NCBI GenBank assembly: GCA_947567585.1
Contig: CANONE010000007.1
Coordinates: forward strand, 1 to 30,354
From: an uncultured Clostridia bacterium
GTDB taxonomy: Bacteria > Bacillota > Clostridia > Oscillospirales > Acutalibacteraceae
Direction: 5' to 3'
Length of the DNA stretch: 30,354 nucleotides
Each line of letters begins with the position of its first letter. The stretch's first letter is position 1. Position numbers and translations under genes: made by a program. Shown in pieces: positions 21,868-30,017 of the stretch. A model generated the notes under the pieces. The model had not been told where the DNA came from. It did not search any database and saw only the letters and a list, made by a program, of their open reading frames with translations.

Positions 21868-23331
21868 ATGAAAAAGCGTTGGAGAAGTTTTTTAGCGGGA
21901 TTCCTGTGCTGCCTGCTGGCGGCGGGGGTTGGATTCCAGAGTATTGCCGCCCGCCGGGAGATCCAGGTCTCCGAGGACGTGCGCATCCAGTTTGGGGGCG
22001 ATGACTTTACGCCCCGGGACGCCAATGGCAGGGTCATGCCTGTCTTTGCTTACGACGGTTCTGTCTACGCGCCGGTTAGGGCCATCTGCGAGGCGGCTGG
22101 GCTGGAGGTGTGGTACGACGGGGCTTCCCGTACCGTGCAGGTGGCGCAGCCAAGTCCGGCCCCTACTCCGGTCCCCCAGCCGGGGCCCGAGGATTTCCAG
22201 CATATGGCGTTCTTTAAAGAGGTCGGCTCCATCCAGGTGCGGGACGGCCAGGGGCGCGTGGCGTGGATTTCCAAAGGGGAAGCTCTGGAACGGTGGCTCA
22301 AGCGGCTGGACAACCTCTATTGGAAAGACCTGAGCCTTCCCCCGGCGCAGTATGCGGGCAGCGGCATGGACTTAATCTTCTTTGACCAAGAGGGAAATTA
22401 CCTGGAGAAGTTTACGGATATCTCCGAAGGAAGAGTGGTCTGCCAAGGGGCGCTCTGGGAGTATTATGGATATAACCTGGATCTGGGCCGCCTAAAGCTG
22501 CTGCTGGCCGGAAAGCCCGACGAGACCGGGCCGGAAAAGCTCTTTGACACGGAGGAAATCGCCTGGGCCGTTGTGGACGGCGGAGACGCCCAGGGCGGCA
22601 AGCGGGTAGCCGTCAAGGGAGAGAATCTCCAGCAGCTGAGGCAAAACCTTGCGCCGCTTACCTTCCTAAAGGGAGAGGCGTGCCCTGTAACCGTTGGCTG
22701 CCCTGTTGTGGTCATTCTCTATGACAAGGACGGCAGGACGCTGGGCAGCTTTGCCGGCTACGGTGAGGACAAAATAAGCGGCGGCGGGTATGAGTACGAG
22801 GTCATGGGCGGGGAGATTGACTGGGATCTGATCAACCGCCTTCTGGAAGAGCTGCCCCAGGCGGCATATGAGGAGGTAAACCCCATTTTAACTTTGGAAG
22901 GGGCCTTTACAGCGGATGAAGTGCAGATCTCCAACAGTGCCAACGATCAACGCGCCGTTATCACAAACCCGGAGCTGGTAAAGCGCCTGGCAGAGAACAT
23001 GGGGTCTTTGGAGTTTCGCGTTGGCGAAAGGGTAAAGGGCAGCGCCTGGGACCCTGTAGAGGATGGAAGGCTTCTTGTCTATTGGGGGAAGCACGAAGGG
23101 GAAGGACCGGATTCTTACGCCACCTTCGCGGAGATGACCGTGGTGGTCATTGATGAAAAGACCATCGCCTTTGGCGGCGATGAAGGCTATTACGCATCTC
23201 CTTCGAACGGAAAAATTGACAAAACGCTTCTAGACCAACTGATGGACCCCGCCGGTCCATACAGCGGCACAGAAGGCGTCCGCCACGAAGCGGCTGGCCG
23301 GGATGAGGAAGGCAATATTGTGTGGCCCTAA
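21868..23331 (+). CDS. Secreted stalk-domain (copper amine oxidase N-terminal-like) protein
   Basis: A 487-residue exported protein of unknown role. A signal peptide covers about 1-28. Residues about 30-95 form the copper-amine-oxidase N-terminal or stalk domain (PVFAYDGSVYAPVRAICEAAGLEVWYDGASRTVQV), a module of Firmicutes surface proteins that implies no amine oxidase activity. After a Pro-rich linker (SPAPTPVPQPGP) come three degenerate copies of a beta-rich domain of about 100 residues (near 113-210, 222-325 and 345-460), each with a segment like LIFFDQEGNYLEKF, VVILYDKDGRTLGSF or MTVVVIDEKTIAFGG. ATG 21868 follows AGAAAGGTGG; no sorting signal or lipobox is seen. Confidence 0.75.
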   Translation: MKKRWRSFLAGFLCCLLAAGVGFQSIAARREIQVSEDVRIQFGGDDFTPRDANGRVMPVFAYDGSVYAPVRAICEAAGLEVWYDGASRTVQVAQPSPAPTPVPQPGPEDFQHMAFFKEVGSIQVRDGQGRVAWISKGEALERWLKRLDNLYWKDLSLPPAQYAGSGMDLIFFDQEGNYLEKFTDISEGRVVCQGALWEYYGYNLDLGRLKLLLAGKPDETGPEKLFDTEEIAWAVVDGGDAQGGKRVAVKGENLQQLRQNLAPLTFLKGEACPVTVGCPVVVILYDKDGRTLGSFAGYGEDKISGGGYEYEVMGGEIDWDLINRLLEELPQAAYEEVNPILTLEGAFTADEVQISNSANDQRAVITNPELVKRLAENMGSLEFRVGERVKGSAWDPVEDGRLLVYWGKHEGEGPDSYATFAEMTVVVIDEKTIAFGGDEGYYASPSNGKIDKTLLDQLMDPAGPYSGTEGVRHEAAGRDEEGNIVWP

Positions 23332-23415
23332 AGCGGCGGGACAGAGAGCTTCATGGGGAACCGGCGTATGGGAAATGAGTCATTGATGGAAAAAAACAGA
23401 GAGGAGCGCGGGAGT

Positions 23416-24117
23416 ATGATCGGAATTATTGGCGCTATGGAGGAAGAGGTAGAGGCGCTGATTGCCCAGATGGAGGAGGCCGCCCAAGAGGAGGCGGCCG
23501 GGCGCGTGTTTCATGTAGGCCGGCTCAGCGGCGCGGCCTGCGTGATTGCCCAGTGCGGCGAGGGAAAAGTCAATGCGGCGGTGTGCGCCCAGACGATGAT
23601 CCTGAAGTATGCCCCCCGGCTGGTCATCAATGTCGGCGTAGCGGGGGGCGTAGGCGTAAGGATTGGCGACCTGGTGGTGGCCAGCGCCTGTGTGCAGCAT
23701 GATTTTGACGTTACGGCCATGGGGCATCCCCTGGGGAACCTGTTTCTCTACTGTGTAGGCGGCGGTACGGAAGAGCGGGTGGAATTGCCTGCGGATGAAA
23801 AGGCGGCGGCGGTGCTTTTTGAGGAGGCCCGGCGCATCTATAGCGGCGTCCATATGGGGGTAGTGGCCACAGGAGACGCCTTTGTGGCGGACAAGGAAAA
23901 AAGCCGGTGGATTCATGAACAGTTTGGAGCCAAGGCGGTGGAGATGGAAGGGGGCAGCATTGCCCAGGTCTGCTATATGAACCGCACGCCCTTTGCGGTG
24001 CTGCGGGCCATCTCAGACACAGCCGACAATGATTCTCCCATCAATTTCCCCGCCTTCACAAAGGAATGCACTATAAAAACCACCCGCCTGCTGACCAGCG
24101 CGCTAGGAAAACTGTAA
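23416..24117 (+). CDS. mtnN: 5'-methylthioadenosine/S-adenosylhomocysteine nucleosidase
   Basis: Cleaves adenine from methylthioadenosine, S-adenosylhomocysteine and 5'-deoxyadenosine, the by-products of SAM use, in the cytoplasm. The 233-residue protein has the normal family length. It begins MIGIIGAMEEEVEAL, with Glu11 at the position of the catalytic Glu12 of the E. coli enzyme; NVGVAGGV is the conserved phosphorylase-like strand, VEMEGGS holds the ribose-binding Glu178 and ISDTAD the catalytic Asp201. A frame upstream stays open for 21 codons, but this start matches the family exactly and follows GAGGAGCGC. Confidence 0.96.
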   Translation: MIGIIGAMEEEVEALIAQMEEAAQEEAAGRVFHVGRLSGAACVIAQCGEGKVNAAVCAQTMILKYAPRLVINVGVAGGVGVRIGDLVVASACVQHDFDVTAMGHPLGNLFLYCVGGGTEERVELPADEKAAAVLFEEARRIYSGVHMGVVATGDAFVADKEKSRWIHEQFGAKAVEMEGGSIAQVCYMNRTPFAVLRAISDTADNDSPINFPAFTKECTIKTTRLLTSALGKL

Positions 24118-24238
24118 AGCGGCGGAAAGCCTGGGGATAAGAAAAGCGAAAGACCTTAAACACAGGCGGATCCAGCGCCGCCGGAGCGCTGGCGGGGCGG
24201 AGGCAGGCCACACGACCCAAGACCATGGAGGAGTCCAC

Positions 24239-24949
24239 ATGAGAGAGTTAGAACAAAAGGCGTATTCCTATCTGGGCAGGGACCCGGTGCTGTGTATGGA
24301 TATGCTGGAGGCCCTGCGCCGGGGCGGCGGAAGCGTGACGGCGGTAAGCGAGGAAGGGGCCTTGATCTTTGAGAAAAACAGCCATGCCTATCTCTTGGCG
24401 GCGGAAAACAGCGAAGCGGGAGAGCGGCTGGTGCTGGGAATGAAAAAGCCGGTTCAGCTGGCGGTCCATGACGCAGGGGACCCGGCGCTTTTCCAGGATT
24501 TATTCCACTATGAGCAGATGCTGGAGTGCTGGGCCGCCGCTTATCTGGACCCGGCCCCGCCCTTTGTCTCCGGGCATTTTGCGGTCGCGCCCCTGGAGGA
24601 ACGCCAGTTGGATGGGATTCTGGAGGCATTCCCTGGGGAGTTTGAAGAGGATGAACTGGGCCGGCGGCTGCAAAGCGGCGTGATGCACGGCGCTTACCGC
24701 GGCCATACTTTGGCCGGCGTGGTGGGGCTTTACCCAGAGGGCGGCGTTGGCATGCTGGCTATACGCCCTGAAGAGGACTATATGCGGGCGGGGAAAGCGC
24801 TGCTGGGCTTTATCACCGGGTGGTGCCTGGAGCGCTGTCTGGCGCCCTTCGCTCATGTCCCCGCCTGGGACGAAAGACAGACGGAGCTATACCGGAAGGT
24901 CGGGTATACGCTGTCGGAGAAGACGCTGTTTTGGCTGGGGGACGCGTGA
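24239..24949 (+). CDS. GNAT family acetyltransferase, FR47-like
   Basis: A 236-residue protein whose C-terminal half looks like an FR47/GNAT domain: AYRGHTLAGVVGLYPEGGVGMLAIRPEEDYMRAGKALLGFITGW has the shape of motif A, but the acetyl-CoA loop is degenerate (EDYMRAGKA in place of xxRRxGxA), and YRKVGYTLSEKTLFWL is motif B. The N-terminal half is a less conserved helical domain. Acceptor unknown. The ATG at 24239 follows GGAGGAG; the sensor kinase gene begins 11 bases after the stop, so both may be co-transcribed. Confidence 0.75.
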   Translation: MRELEQKAYSYLGRDPVLCMDMLEALRRGGGSVTAVSEEGALIFEKNSHAYLLAAENSEAGERLVLGMKKPVQLAVHDAGDPALFQDLFHYEQMLECWAAAYLDPAPPFVSGHFAVAPLEERQLDGILEAFPGEFEEDELGRRLQSGVMHGAYRGHTLAGVVGLYPEGGVGMLAIRPEEDYMRAGKALLGFITGWCLERCLAPFAHVPAWDERQTELYRKVGYTLSEKTLFWLGDA

Positions 24950-24960
24950 GGGGAAACGCC

Positions 24961-26691
24961 ATGGAGAAAAGAAAGGTACAGTCCTTCCGGCGGCTTTTGC
25001 TGGCCTCTGTGTTCTGTGTGGCGCTGCCGCTGGCGGTGATGCTGATTGTCAACTCTCTCTACTCCATCCGGGCGTTTAACCAGAAGATCGCCGATTCCAA
25101 CCAGCGCACAGTGGATACCTATGTGGGACAGATTGAGAATCAGCTTTCCACCGTGGACGACGCCATGGCCGCCATTGCCGCCGGCAGCGCGGATTTTCGC
25201 ACCCTTTCCGCCGGCGCCGGCCAGCTGCAGGCCCATCTGTCGTCCTACGCGCTTCTCAACCAGATAAAACCCATGGCGGCTTCCTATCCGGCGGTAAGCG
25301 CGCTTTTCATTTATAGCCGCCCCAGCCATGCGGAGCGGGATGTTTTTACGGAGGATTTCACTTACCCGCAAAAGCAGGCCATCCGGGAATACATCCGCGC
25401 CGCTGTCCGGGAAGACAGCTATTCCACCAAGATGGGCTGGCGGTGGGCTGTGGTGGATGAGGCGGCTTACCTACTGCGTTTTTATGGCGGGCGGGGCACG
25501 TACCTGGTGGCTATGGCCCCGCTGGATAAGCTTATGAGCGCGGCGGAATGGGAGCCGGAGCGGGAGGTGGTGGCCTCCTTCACTACCCTGGATCACGAAC
25601 CGCTGACCCAGCGGGAGTTTATTGAGGCCCACAGTATTGACCTTGGCGGCGGAAGGGGCAACTATTATCTTTCGGGCTCGCCGCAAAAATATATGATCAT
25701 CGGCCGGCAGCTGAACCACGCCGACTGCTCCCTGGTGTTTTTGGTGGGCGGGGCCGGCTATCTGGAGACCTTGGATCCAGTGCAGATCTGGCTTTTGGCG
25801 CTGTCTTTGCTAACCGTGCTGCTGCTGCCGCTATTGATCCTCCACATTGACCGGATGATCGTCTCTCCGGTGGAGGAGCTGAAAAGGACCATGACGAGGA
25901 TTCGGGAGGGGGACCTGCAGGCGTCGGCTTCCGCCCAGAGCCGGGTTTTGGAATTTTGGGAAATGAGCGAGACCTTTAACGCCATGATGGGGCAAATTAA
26001 GGACCTGAAAATTGAATCCTATGAGAAAGAGATTGAGAACCAGAAGGCCGAGCTGCGGTACTTACAGCTGCAAATGCGGCCCCACTTCTTTTTAAACGGC
26101 CTCAAGAGCTTATACGCCATGGCCCAGCAGCGGGAATATGAGAAGATACAGCGGATGACATTGGCGTTTTCCCGGCATATCCGCTACATTTTTCGGGACA
26201 GCATGGATTTCGTCCCCCTGGGCCGGGAGCTGGAGCATGTACAGAATTTTATGGAGCTGCAAGCCCTCAGCGAAGCGTATCCGCCCTGGTGTACCATTAC
26301 CGCGGACCCCAGGCTGCGGGAATTCCCCATACCGCCTTTTTCCATTCTCACTTTTGTGGAAAACTCCGTAAAACACAAAGCGGACCCAGACCTGCCTCTG
26401 GAAATCGACGTGAAGGCCACCGTGCTGGAAAGCGACGGCCAGCTGTATATGGATCTTGCCGTCAGCGACAGCGGCCGGGGCTTTTCCGAGGAAGTGCTAC
26501 AGGAAATTAACGGGCCCTTCCAGGGGGCGTATACCGAGCACCATGTAGGGCTGAATAATGTGAAAAGGCGTATGCGGCTTATCTATGGCGACCAGGTTAT
26601 GTATGCATTCTTCAACACAAACCCGGGCTGCGTCTCGGAGATTTTGATCCCCATCCGCAGCGAAGAGCTGGGAAAGGAGGAGCCAAAATGA
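24961..26691 (+). CDS. YesM-like sensor histidine kinase
   Basis: A 576-residue membrane kinase. One helix at about 11-33, an extracellular ligand-binding region to about 274 (a dCache-like layout, inferred from length), a second helix (275-297), a HAMP linker, then the kinase core: the H-box reads QLQMRPHFFLNGLKSLY with phospho-acceptor His375, the N-box is VENSVKHK (466-473), G1 is DSGRGF (503-508) and G2 is HHVGLNNVKRR (527-537). The usual H-box NPHFLxNxL is altered to RPHFFLNGL. It overlaps the regulator gene by ATGA. It probably senses a saccharide or related molecule for the transporter downstream. A frame further upstream is open inside the preceding gene; ATG 24961 follows GAGGGGAAA. 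Confidence 0.93.
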   Translation: MEKRKVQSFRRLLLASVFCVALPLAVMLIVNSLYSIRAFNQKIADSNQRTVDTYVGQIENQLSTVDDAMAAIAAGSADFRTLSAGAGQLQAHLSSYALLNQIKPMAASYPAVSALFIYSRPSHAERDVFTEDFTYPQKQAIREYIRAAVREDSYSTKMGWRWAVVDEAAYLLRFYGGRGTYLVAMAPLDKLMSAAEWEPEREVVASFTTLDHEPLTQREFIEAHSIDLGGGRGNYYLSGSPQKYMIIGRQLNHADCSLVFLVGGAGYLETLDPVQIWLLALSLLTVLLLPLLILHIDRMIVSPVEELKRTMTRIREGDLQASASAQSRVLEFWEMSETFNAMMGQIKDLKIESYEKEIENQKAELRYLQLQMRPHFFLNGLKSLYAMAQQREYEKIQRMTLAFSRHIRYIFRDSMDFVPLGRELEHVQNFMELQALSEAYPPWCTITADPRLREFPIPPFSILTFVENSVKHKADPDLPLEIDVKATVLESDGQLYMDLAVSDSGRGFSEEVLQEINGPFQGAYTEHHVGLNNVKRRMRLIYGDQVMYAFFNTNPGCVSEILIPIRSEELGKEEPK

Positions 26692-27470
26692 ATGTGCTGG
26701 TAGTAGACGACCAACCGGAGGTGGTGCAGGGAATGCTCAGCGGCATTCATTGGGACCGGGTGGAAATTGAGAAGGTGTTCCCCGCGTATAGCGTGAAGGA
26801 GGCCCAGAGCATCCTGACCCAGGAAGAGGTGGACATTATGCTGTGCGACATTGAGATGCCCCCTTCCAACGGATTTGAGCTGCTGCGCTGGGCCCAGAAG
26901 AGAAAGCCCAATATTGTCTGTCTGTTCCTTTCCGCCCACGCGGAATTCAGTTACGCGCAGGAGGCGGTGAAGCTGGGCGGTATCGACTATATCCTTCAGC
27001 CGGCCCCTTACGAGGAGATTGAAAACGCGTTGATCCGGGCCGCCGGCCGGGTGCAGGAGGCCAGCAAGCTCCGGCGGTACTACCAATATGAGGACTACCG
27101 CAGCGCGGCGGCCCAGGGGGAAGGCGGGCAGGAGGACCCCGGCCCCGTCCGCAGGGCCATGGAGTATATCCGCCGGAATCTGGACAAAGAGTTGAGCCGG
27201 GGCCAGATTGCCGAGGCGATTTTTCTAAGCCCCGAGTACCTCTCCCGGCTCTTTAAGCAGGAAACCGGCGGCTCCTTAAGCGACTACATCCTCTCCGAAC
27301 GAATGCGCGTGGCCCACTCCATGCTGGCGGATACGGATGTGCCCGTAAGCCTGGTGGCTTCCCGGGTGGGGTACTCCAATTTTTCTTACTTTTCTCAAGT
27401 GTTCAAAAAGTATTCCGGAGTTTCTCCCGGAGAGTACCGCGCACAGCGCCGCAAACATCGGAATGCGTAA
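26688..27470 (+). CDS. YesN-like response regulator with AraC-type DNA-binding domain
   Basis: A 260-residue transcription activator paired with the kinase upstream. The receiver domain (about 1-118) has the acidic pair Asp7/Asp8, phosphorylatable Asp54 in MLCDIEMP and Ser82, but the normally conserved lysine of the KP motif is Gln104 (YILQPAPYEEI). The C-terminal AraC/XylS domain (about 160-255) has two helix-turn-helix units: LSRGQIAEAIFLSPEYLSRLFKQETG and VSLVASRVGYSNFSYFSQVFKKYSGVSPGEYR. It likely activates the transporter operon starting at 28,091, whose promoter has only a -10-like box. Its stop is followed by a strong terminator. Confidence 0.94.
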   Translation: MNVLVVDDQPEVVQGMLSGIHWDRVEIEKVFPAYSVKEAQSILTQEEVDIMLCDIEMPPSNGFELLRWAQKRKPNIVCLFLSAHAEFSYAQEAVKLGGIDYILQPAPYEEIENALIRAAGRVQEASKLRRYYQYEDYRSAAAQGEGGQEDPGPVRRAMEYIRRNLDKELSRGQIAEAIFLSPEYLSRLFKQETGGSLSDYILSERMRVAHSMLADTDVPVSLVASRVGYSNFSYFSQVFKKYSGVSPGEYRAQRRKHRNA

Positions 27471-27502
27471 GTCGTTTTGCAGAAATTGAAAATAGAACTT
27501 GC

Positions 27503-27540
27503 AAAAACCCCTCGCCGGCTTTTTGGGCGCGGGGTTTTTT
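27503..27540 (+). terminator. Rho-independent terminator after the two-component genes
   Basis: AAAAACCCC (27503-27511) pairs with GGGGTTTTT (27531-27539), continued by a CGCC/GGCG inner stem. The 3' arm ends in six T residues. Confidence 0.9.
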
Positions 27541-27836
27541 AGTGATGAAAGGAATTATCCGTGCCCTTTCCTGGCTTTTTGAAGAGCGGAGTGAGATTCG
27601 CTGGGCGAAGTCACCAACATTTTCTGCAGGATTTTTCAGGACTGCACGGAAGGGAGACAGCCCAGGAGCAAAAATAGGGTTTTTCAAGAAGTTTTTGGAG
27701 GCTTTTAGCAACTTTGACATGAAAAAAAATTTTAACCGGTCAAATCAACCAAAGCGCTTTTTTACCCACAAAAAATATCCGGCGCCCCATCGGCCGCTCC
27801 CTCCGTCTACTTGTACGGAACAAACGAAACCAGAGG

Positions 27837-27903
27837 TAAAGTTTTTGATCAAACTTTTTTCAAAAAGTTTGCGGGCTGCAGGGCGGCGCCCCACGGCCTT
27901 AAG
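27837..27903 (+). repeat. Family A dispersed hairpin repeat, copy 3
   Basis: The best-preserved AT hairpin of the family: CAAACTTTTT (27850-27859) and AAAAAGTTTG (27862-27871) around TC. The GC-rich GGGCGGCGCCCC and the CGGCCTTAAG tail follow. The sequence 15-20 bases upstream (CAAACGAAACC) is also shared with copy 4, so the repeat unit may begin near 27,821. Confidence 0.75.
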
Positions 27904-28009
27904 CGCCAGATGCAATATCCCACCCCCCAACATGCAAAAAAATCGAAAAAATGTCACAATTTCAATAATGCAAATCACGATTTTTACAGAAATCCCCCCC
28001 AAAAGCTGA

Positions 28010-28015
28010 TATACT
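28010..28015 (+). promoter_or_regulatory. Possible -10 box of the transporter operon
   Basis: TATACT followed by TTAATATC; the nearest TTTACA (27,983-27,988) is 21 bases away, too far for a good -35. A poor -35 is typical of AraC-activated promoters. Transcription would begin around 28,022 and the start codon is at 28,091. Confidence 0.35.
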
Positions 28016-28090
28016 TAATATCGAAAGCTGGGCCAGCGAAAGAGCCGGCCCGAAATTACACAAGGAAAATAGGAAAGGAAGGAACAATCC

Positions 28091-29694
28091 ATGCTAAAGA
28101 GAATGATGGCGGCGCTGTTGGCCGTTCTGCTGGTTGTCGCTCTGGCGGCCTGCGGCGGAGACAACGGCGGCAGCCAGCCCGAGGGCTCCAGTGAAACCGG
28201 CAGCTCCAGCGAGGCCGGCGGCGAGGAATCCACCCCCTCTACCGAAGGAGAGACGCAGAGCACTTCCGGTGATGACCTGAAAGAGCCGGAGCTGGTGACT
28301 CTGGATATTGTGACAATGGCCTCCGGCAAAGAGGAGAGCGGCGTGGCTCAGGTAGAAGAGGCCATGAACGCGATTTTGGAAGAGAAGTTCAACATAAACG
28401 TTAAGCTGACCTTCCTGCCCTTCGGCAGCTATGCCGAGCAGACCACCCTTTTGCTGTCTTCCGGCGAGGGCGTGGACCTGATGGCGGTGTACATGGTACC
28501 CTATGCCTCCTGCGCTACCAGCGGACAGATCATGCCTATCGACGACCTGCTGGAAGAGTATGGCCAGGGCATCATTGAAGAGCTGGGCTGGGATATGATC
28601 AACTGCGGCCGGGTAGACGGCGAGCTCTTCGGCCTGCCCAGGGCCGCGACCTGGCCGCGTCCCAGGGCTTCTCCTACCGGCTGGACCTGGCTGAGAAGCA
28701 CAATCTGGATATGGCTTCCGTCAAGACTCTTGAGGACCTGCACGACGTGCTGGCCGTCATCAAGGAGAAGGAAGAGAACGTTTGGCCCGTAGCCGTTTCC
28801 GCCGGTGAGAACATCCGGAACTGGGACTGGGACTCCGTGGGCGACGAAATGGTCAACTTGGGCGTTCTGCCTGACCATGCCCAGGACACCACCATTGTAA
28901 ACCTCTACGAGACCGAGCAGTACAAGAATTTGGTAACCACCATGTACAACTGGATGCAGGAGGGCCTGATCCAGTCCGACGCGGTGAACACCACAGAGAC
29001 CGCCTCCACCCTGATGGAAGCCGGCACCGCTTTCGGCACCTTTACCAACCTGAAGCCCTACTATGCCGAGGAGAACAACGCCAACCTGACCAATAAGATC
29101 GGCGTTGTGGAGATTATGCCTGCCCTGGCTACTACCGACCGGGTTACCATGGGCCTGTGGTCCATTGCCGGCTCCTGCGAGCATCCCGAGGCCGCTATGA
29201 AGATGCTGAACGCCCTGTATAGCGATCCTGAGATTTCCAACCTCTACATGTATGGTGTGGAAGGCACGCACTATGAGATTGTTGAAGAAGGCGCCGTCAC
29301 CAACGGCCAGGACCGCATCAACTATCCCGAGGGCCTGGACGCCACCACCACCACTTACCGCAAGAGCGGCACCTGGCTGATGCCCAACCAGTTTATCGGC
29401 GATATTTGGGGCCTGGATCTGCCCGCCGACTACTGGGACGCCACCCGGGACTTCAACAACAACTCTGATAAGTCCGCGGCTTTCGGCTTCTCCTTTGACG
29501 CCACCAAGACCGCCAATGAAATCACCGCCTGCACCAACGTGGTCAATAAGTACCACAAGGCTCTGGTTTGCGGCGCTCTGGATCCCGAAGAGACCCTGCC
29601 CAAGTTCAATCAGGAGCTCAAGGACGCCGGCATTGACGCCATCATCGCCGAGAAGCAGGAGCAGCTGAACACTTGGCTGGCGGAAAACAAATAA
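28091..29694 (+). pseudogene. Extracellular solute-binding lipoprotein (DUF3502 type), one-base frameshift
   Basis: Gene for the binding protein of a CUT1/LplA-type ABC importer. The start has a lipoprotein signal (MLKRMMAALLAVLLVVALAAC, lipobox LAAC), a Ser/Gly/Glu linker and the family's GxFGLP-like segment. After GELFGLPR the frame fails near 28,640 and continues in the next frame with GRDLAASQGFSYRLDL, then IRNWDWDSV, and ends with the DUF3502-type C terminus (SGTWLMPNQFIGDIWGLD to WLAENK). Both parts are otherwise intact. The codons CCC AGG GCC would read correctly as CCC AGG GGC if one G were restored, so a G run of four shortened to three is the simplest cause. It may be a sequencing error or a real inactivation. 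GAAAGGAAGG precedes the ATG. Confidence 0.9.
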
Positions 29695-29760
29695 GCCTAC
29701 TTTCGGCCAACGCCCCACGCGCCAGTGGGACAAAATAAACCAATAGCCCCGCCTTACCAG

Positions 29761-29829
29761 CCCCGTTCCTTACAAAGGAAGGGGGTCTGGGCATAGGCAG
29801 AACCCCAAAGCTCTGCCCATGCCCAGACC
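29761..29829 (+). repeat. Two consecutive stem-loops between transporter genes
   Basis: First CCCC-G-TTCCTT / AAGGAA-GGGG (29761-29784). Then GGTCTGGGCAT-like 11-bp arm (29784-29794) pairing with ATGCCCAGACC (29819-29829), extended by GGCAGA/TCTGCC after one mismatch, loop of 10 bases. A weaker CCCAC/GTGGG pair lies at about 29,714-29,729. Without T runs these are better seen as mRNA-stabilising or attenuating structures than terminators. The gap 29,695-30,017 holds these and family A copy 4 only. Confidence 0.7.
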
Positions 29830-29913
29830 TCAAAAGGCCGCCCCCGCTCCCTAAAGAAGCTTTCCGCGCCGCCCGCAATCTAAACTGTGCGGGCCCAAAC
29901 GAAACCCGGCGTA

Positions 29914-29979
29914 TAAAGTTTTTGATCAAACTTTGAAGGAAAAGTTTGCAGGGTGTGGGGCTGCGCCCCACGGCCTTAG
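29914..29979 (+). repeat. Family A dispersed hairpin repeat, copy 4
   Basis: AAAGTTTTTGATCAAACTTT is identical to copy 3 over its first 20 bases. The GC-rich hairpin is perfect here: GTGGGGC-TGC-GCCCCAC (29955-29971), then CGGCCTTAGA. It lies 40 bases before the permease start codon. Confidence 0.75.
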
Positions 29980-30017
29980 AGGGCTGACCCACAACACCAT
30001 AAGGAGATGACGCAGCT

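Larger units (their letters stand above)
27541..28090. other. 550-base regulatory gap before the transporter operon
   Basis: The gap is AT-rich against the genome and holds a family A repeat (27,837-27,903) and a -10-like TATACT (28,010-28,015) with no consensus -35, the pattern expected of an activator-dependent promoter. A frame of 155 codons (27,542-28,009) crosses it but overlaps the terminator, reads through the repeat and has no family likeness. No operator can be named. Poly-A and poly-T tracts (for example near 27,720-27,770) could curve the DNA. Confidence 0.5.

Noticed and set aside
24820..24960. Longer N terminus for the sensor kinase
   Set aside because: It overlaps the GNAT gene in another frame; the membrane helix and ribosome-binding site support ATG 24961.
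27542..28009. 155-codon gene in the gap before the solute-binding protein
   Set aside because: It begins next to the terminator, translates a dispersed repeat and has no recognisable protein features.
28636..28646. Programmed -1 frameshift site
   Set aside because: The length fits, but the codons CCC AGG GCC do not form a slippery heptamer in frame, and no stimulatory structure or internal Shine-Dalgarno is evident; a lost G is simpler.
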